Shown one piece after another: positions 8,001 to 9,343 of a stretch of 9,343 nt of DNA (within the stretch, counting starts at the first letter, position 1; each line of letters opens with the position of its first letter). Source of the DNA: Planctomycetaceae bacterium. Its GTDB lineage: Bacteria; Planctomycetota; Planctomycetia; Pirellulales; Thermoguttaceae. A program made the position numbers and the translations under genes. Location: positions 1 through 9,343 of the forward strand of contig JAITDV010000514.1 in the NCBI GenBank assembly GCA_031282385.1, in the 5' to 3' direction. A model generated the notes under the pieces. That model did no database searches. It had not been told where the DNA came from and saw only the letters and a list, made by a program, of their open reading frames with translations.

Positions 8001-8966
8001 AAAATAAAAGAACAACCAGTTGACGAAAAAGATCAAACTAAACGTTCTCGCGGTGATCTTGATCCGAATTCAAATAAAATTCAGAATGAAGGAAACAATG
8101 CGTCCAATCCGAAAAAAACAAACCTTGACCGCAAGAATGAAAATCTGTTGCAGGAAAATAAAAAAAATACAGACAACATAAGAAATTCTAAAAATGATAC
8201 AGAAGAAAATATTGAAAGAGAGAAAAAAGACAGTGATGGAGTAAATGGAGTAAACCGTAAAGAATCCTCAAACGACGATAATAACGCAAAAGAAAAAAAT
8301 AAAGAAAAAACCGAAGAAAGAAACGAAAATTCAAACAAAAAACCTAATGAAAAACCCGGCAACGAATCCGACAAATCGAGCAAATCCAGTGAATCGGACA
8401 ATGACGGTAAAAACAAAGGGCAAAGCAACAGCAGCAACAACAGCAAATCTGATCGCAATGGAAATTCGTCCGGCAACTCTTCCGATAAACCGAAAGATAA
8501 TTCTAAATCCGGTAAAAAAGATGGATTGGCAAATAGTAGTACAGGTAATGGCGGTGTCGGCGGTAGTAAAGGCGCAATTGAGTCGGAAGCTGCAAGGCTT
8601 GAATTTACAGAACGAAATGTGAATCTTGCGTTGGACTATTTGCGTGATCAATTAGACAAAGAACAACCGAGTGAAGAGTTGTTGAAGGAACTAGGTTGGA
8701 CTGAGGGGCAGTTGCGTGAATTTTACAAAAAATGGCGGGCAATGTCCGAAAAAGCCAATCGCAATGACATCCCAACAAAATCAAACGAAGCTTGGATGAA
8801 CGCGTTAAAAAGTTTCAACATCCGCCCAACCGCCAACGACTCCAAATTAAAAACAAATAACACAACCTTCAAAGACTCCACCCAAAAATCCCAATCCACC
8901 AACCTCGCCCCGCCAAAAAAACTCATACAAAAATTTGAACAATACACCGAAGGAATCGCCCAATAA
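5082..8966 (+). CDS. Large membrane-anchored DUF4175-like protein with a long low-complexity region
   Basis: No defined function is known to me. Three membrane segments are visible, at about residues 31-53, 64-84 and 163-183. The basic stretch KRERLERGR (119-127) between the second and third suggests that loop is cytoplasmic. Residues from about 184 onward would then face outside the cytoplasmic membrane. The region at about 200-590 looks beta-rich and resembles DUF4175-type proteins: IEPPQAVQFHDVKP, then YKYPDYTGL (326-333), GDIRAVNGTEVTVRV and, after RDKPPIVKW, a segment ending EDPDFAIRYLRIKY. An Asp/Asn/Thr repeat (about 405-436) interrupts it. Residues 594-1163 are almost entirely N, K, D, E, S, Q, T and G. 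A conserved-looking helical domain closes the protein (about 1164-1240, with LLKELGWTEGQLREFYKKW). The ATG at 5082 has no Shine-Dalgarno sequence; later ATGs are no better and would cut into the first membrane segment. The frame stays open throughout. No MoxR, DUF58 or Bat-type neighbour lies in this window to aid assignment. Confidence 0.85.
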   Translation: MSTQNINESLDKTIDSRIDTTCKILFKMEFLTSVLFLTVFLVAGFFIAVIADHWLFADGLSVTLRLSVFVTMLILSVFFVYRRIVPLFLYPINPVYAAQILENNSTSTKNAIINWITLKRERLERGRVAADKLGEKMLEGLTRSAAENINAVPTDRIVNKKGINICITLLIIIVTIMALYAMFSPKNPFQSFTRIILPFIQIEPPQAVQFHDVKPQNTTALQGEHLTISAKVIGKSKSPVYVFFSTDDGRAVKQAVPMNKLTSTGNGNNFWSRNEGERFETTFPPNKQGFICGTEYWIQQDDSKSNLYRIDVRPVATVEIESLTYKYPDYTGLAEEIVKGNGDIRAVNGTEVTVRVKSTAPLTQADIVYDKNTKSNNPANNPQKIKMKIDNDNPTIASTNISLKIDTPIDQNADKTDNADNIDNTDNTDNTNNANKIIHYFSINATDKDGFKSRRSGTFRQEVTRDKPPIVKWSDTAENLKEVAQIELPLNAALELPLDAEDPDFAIRYLRIKYKVTSGNKVNKQIRPSELLQSPITGATEHKGQIKKSANFKPTQHQLNVGDIVEVWGEVVDTKLPEPNVAETRHITIRIVKSKENNKSENQKTENKSDNKTENQKNENQKNEQTQINKTNDSKENIAKDEPDDQPKIKDETNKSQNNKSQNNSDENNSEENNNQNTQQENKSEKPNTKNNNTNENQNKAENNNGTEDENNKTNKPIDPETQSADAMQKIVDRMKKENWQPNSEQNKNDSNKKQDQDNQDQQKQNQNQNTKNQNQNNTEKASDNKDQAKSEQQDGTNNSDENGKNENNNNNNKRTDNKKGSNDKGNNENNSRNQSNQKNTNTDQQSKDNSSADKNSSNDTKPSDNSQDSANNKKENGNEKSENNTNSSDSGESTNDNGENQTENSTNSGTHKKNPDSTTDNTNSNDPLVNKTDNRKKDNSNGEKEVDQKRDNVDSDKDNKISNNDNEKNNVTKIKEQPVDEKDQTKRSRGDLDPNSNKIQNEGNNASNPKKTNLDRKNENLLQENKKNTDNIRNSKNDTEENIEREKKDSDGVNGVNRKESSNDDNNAKEKNKEKTEERNENSNKKPNEKPGNESDKSSKSSESDNDGKNKGQSNSSNNSKSDRNGNSSGNSSDKPKDNSKSGKKDGLANSSTGNGGVGGSKGAIESEAARLEFTERNVNLALDYLRDQLDKEQPSEELLKELGWTEGQLREFYKKWRAMSEKANRNDIPTKSNEAWMNALKSFNIRPTANDSKLKTNNTTFKDSTQKSQSTNLAPPKKLIQKFEQYTEGIAQ
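6294..6389 (+). repeat. Asp/Asn/Thr-rich microrepeat within the large protein's beta-rich domain
   Basis: Residues 405-436 of the large protein consist of an expanded (D-N-T/A/I)n run, such as DNTDNTDNTNNANK, encoded by near-repeats of gayaacaca. It sits between recognisable domain segments and looks like a slippage-derived loop insertion. Confidence 0.7.
6861..8570 (+). repeat. A-rich low-complexity coding region of the large protein
   Basis: About 1.7 kb is made of short degenerate codon repeats rich in AAA, AAT, GAA, AAC and CAA, encoding an Asn/Lys/Asp/Glu/Ser/Gln polyampholyte of roughly 570 residues. The plus strand is strongly enriched in A and poor in T. The region has many locally reiterated motifs such as NQKNENQKNE and NKSQNNKSQNN. 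The positive and negative charges are intermixed. The long open frames on the other strand and in other frames here are by-products of this composition. Confidence 0.85.
7230..7310 (+). other. Ordered-looking helical island within the low-complexity region
   Basis: Residues 717-743 (PIDPETQSADAMQKIVDRMK and the following KENWQPN) break the low-complexity run with a normal amino-acid mix, including M, I, V and W, and helix-like spacing. It may be a conserved interaction motif held between two disordered stretches. This is inferred from composition only. Confidence 0.45.
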
Positions 8967-9183
8967 AAAAACACACGCCCGAATAACTACCAATCAATAT
9001 GTACAACTATTCAGTCACGTGTTTTTTTATCTGCAACTATTTTGTTCCCCAATCCCAATAATCCGCGCGGGACAAAATCATTTTCCGAACGACTTTAATA
9101 TTCCAACCCTTTTTTGTCAAATTCCCCCTCCCCTCCGACGCGTCATTATGCCCTTGTGTTTTGTTTGCTATTGTTTTAAATTC
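8967..9183. other. Intergenic stretch after the large gene
   Basis: No gene, RNA or convincing terminator hairpin was seen. Pyrimidine-rich stretches occur at about 9097-9136. It leads directly into the truncated family A copy, and the 80 nt after that copy (9264-9343) are AT-rich with nothing recognisable. Confidence 0.4.
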
Positions 9184-9263
9184 ACTAGACCTTTTCTCTA
9201 ACCTAAAAATACATCAACGCAACAAAAAACCGCCTTTAACTCCTCCGAGACCACCCCTAACCC
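9184..9263. mobile_element. MITE-like element, family A copy 3 (left half only)
   Basis: This copy matches the left arm of copies 1 and 2, from TAGACCTTTTCTCTAACCT through ACCACCCCTAACCC, then stops. The palindrome, internal repeats and right end are missing and replaced by unrelated AT-rich sequence. It also lacks 14 nt between two AACAAAAAA direct repeats that are both present in copy 1, a typical slippage deletion. It is in the same orientation as the other copies. Confidence 0.75.
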
Positions 9264-9343
9264 TAATGCTGCTATAATTTTCGTATTTATTGTTTTTACC
9301 ATAATTTAAGTTGCTATTTTATTTTCATTTTTTAATTCATTTT

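Overview
The window is AT-rich bacterial DNA with two long genes, one short gene, one doubtful ORF and repeat-filled intergenic stretches. The large gene at the right encodes a membrane-anchored protein whose extracytoplasmic part reads like the DUF4175-type proteins I associate with Planctomycetota and Bacteroidota. I recall a similar C-terminal helical segment with an 'LGWT' motif from planctomycete homologues. A low-GC planctomycete, perhaps gut or host associated, is therefore my best guess. It rests on remembered family resemblance, not on a search, and the phylum is not secure.

Layout, left to right. Positions 88-374 hold a MITE-like element (family A, copy 1) with a 16-bp perfect terminal inverted repeat and a 27-bp tandem repeat inside it. 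Positions 541-765 (minus strand) hold a small unrecognised ORF. Positions 767-960 hold two copies of a different, roughly 95-nt palindromic element (family B), one apparently inserted inside the other. After about 380 nt without a convincing gene comes a solitary cheA (1343-3967, plus) with two HPt domains. The gap between cheA and the convergent thioesterase gene (4349-4768, minus) contains family A copy 2. The divergent gap between the thioesterase and the large gene contains family B copy 3, ending about 28 nt before the large gene's ATG. The large gene (5082-8966, plus) encodes 1294 residues, including about 570 residues of Asn/Lys/Asp/Glu/Ser/Gln-rich low-complexity sequence. The right edge carries a truncated family A copy (9184-9263).

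The three confident genes do not form an operon or a shared pathway. CheA would be the histidine kinase of a chemosensory array or an alternative chemosensory system, but no cheW, cheY, cheB, cheR or receptor gene is present here. The thioesterase is a generic hotdog acyl-CoA hydrolase. The large protein is probably a structural or envelope-related membrane protein of unknown function.

The most unusual content is in the repeats: two unrelated short families of non-autonomous, hairpin-forming elements fill nearly every intergenic gap. The nested arrangement in family B is direct evidence that it has moved or been copied. No tRNA, rRNA, CRISPR array, full insertion sequence or clear intrinsic terminator was seen.
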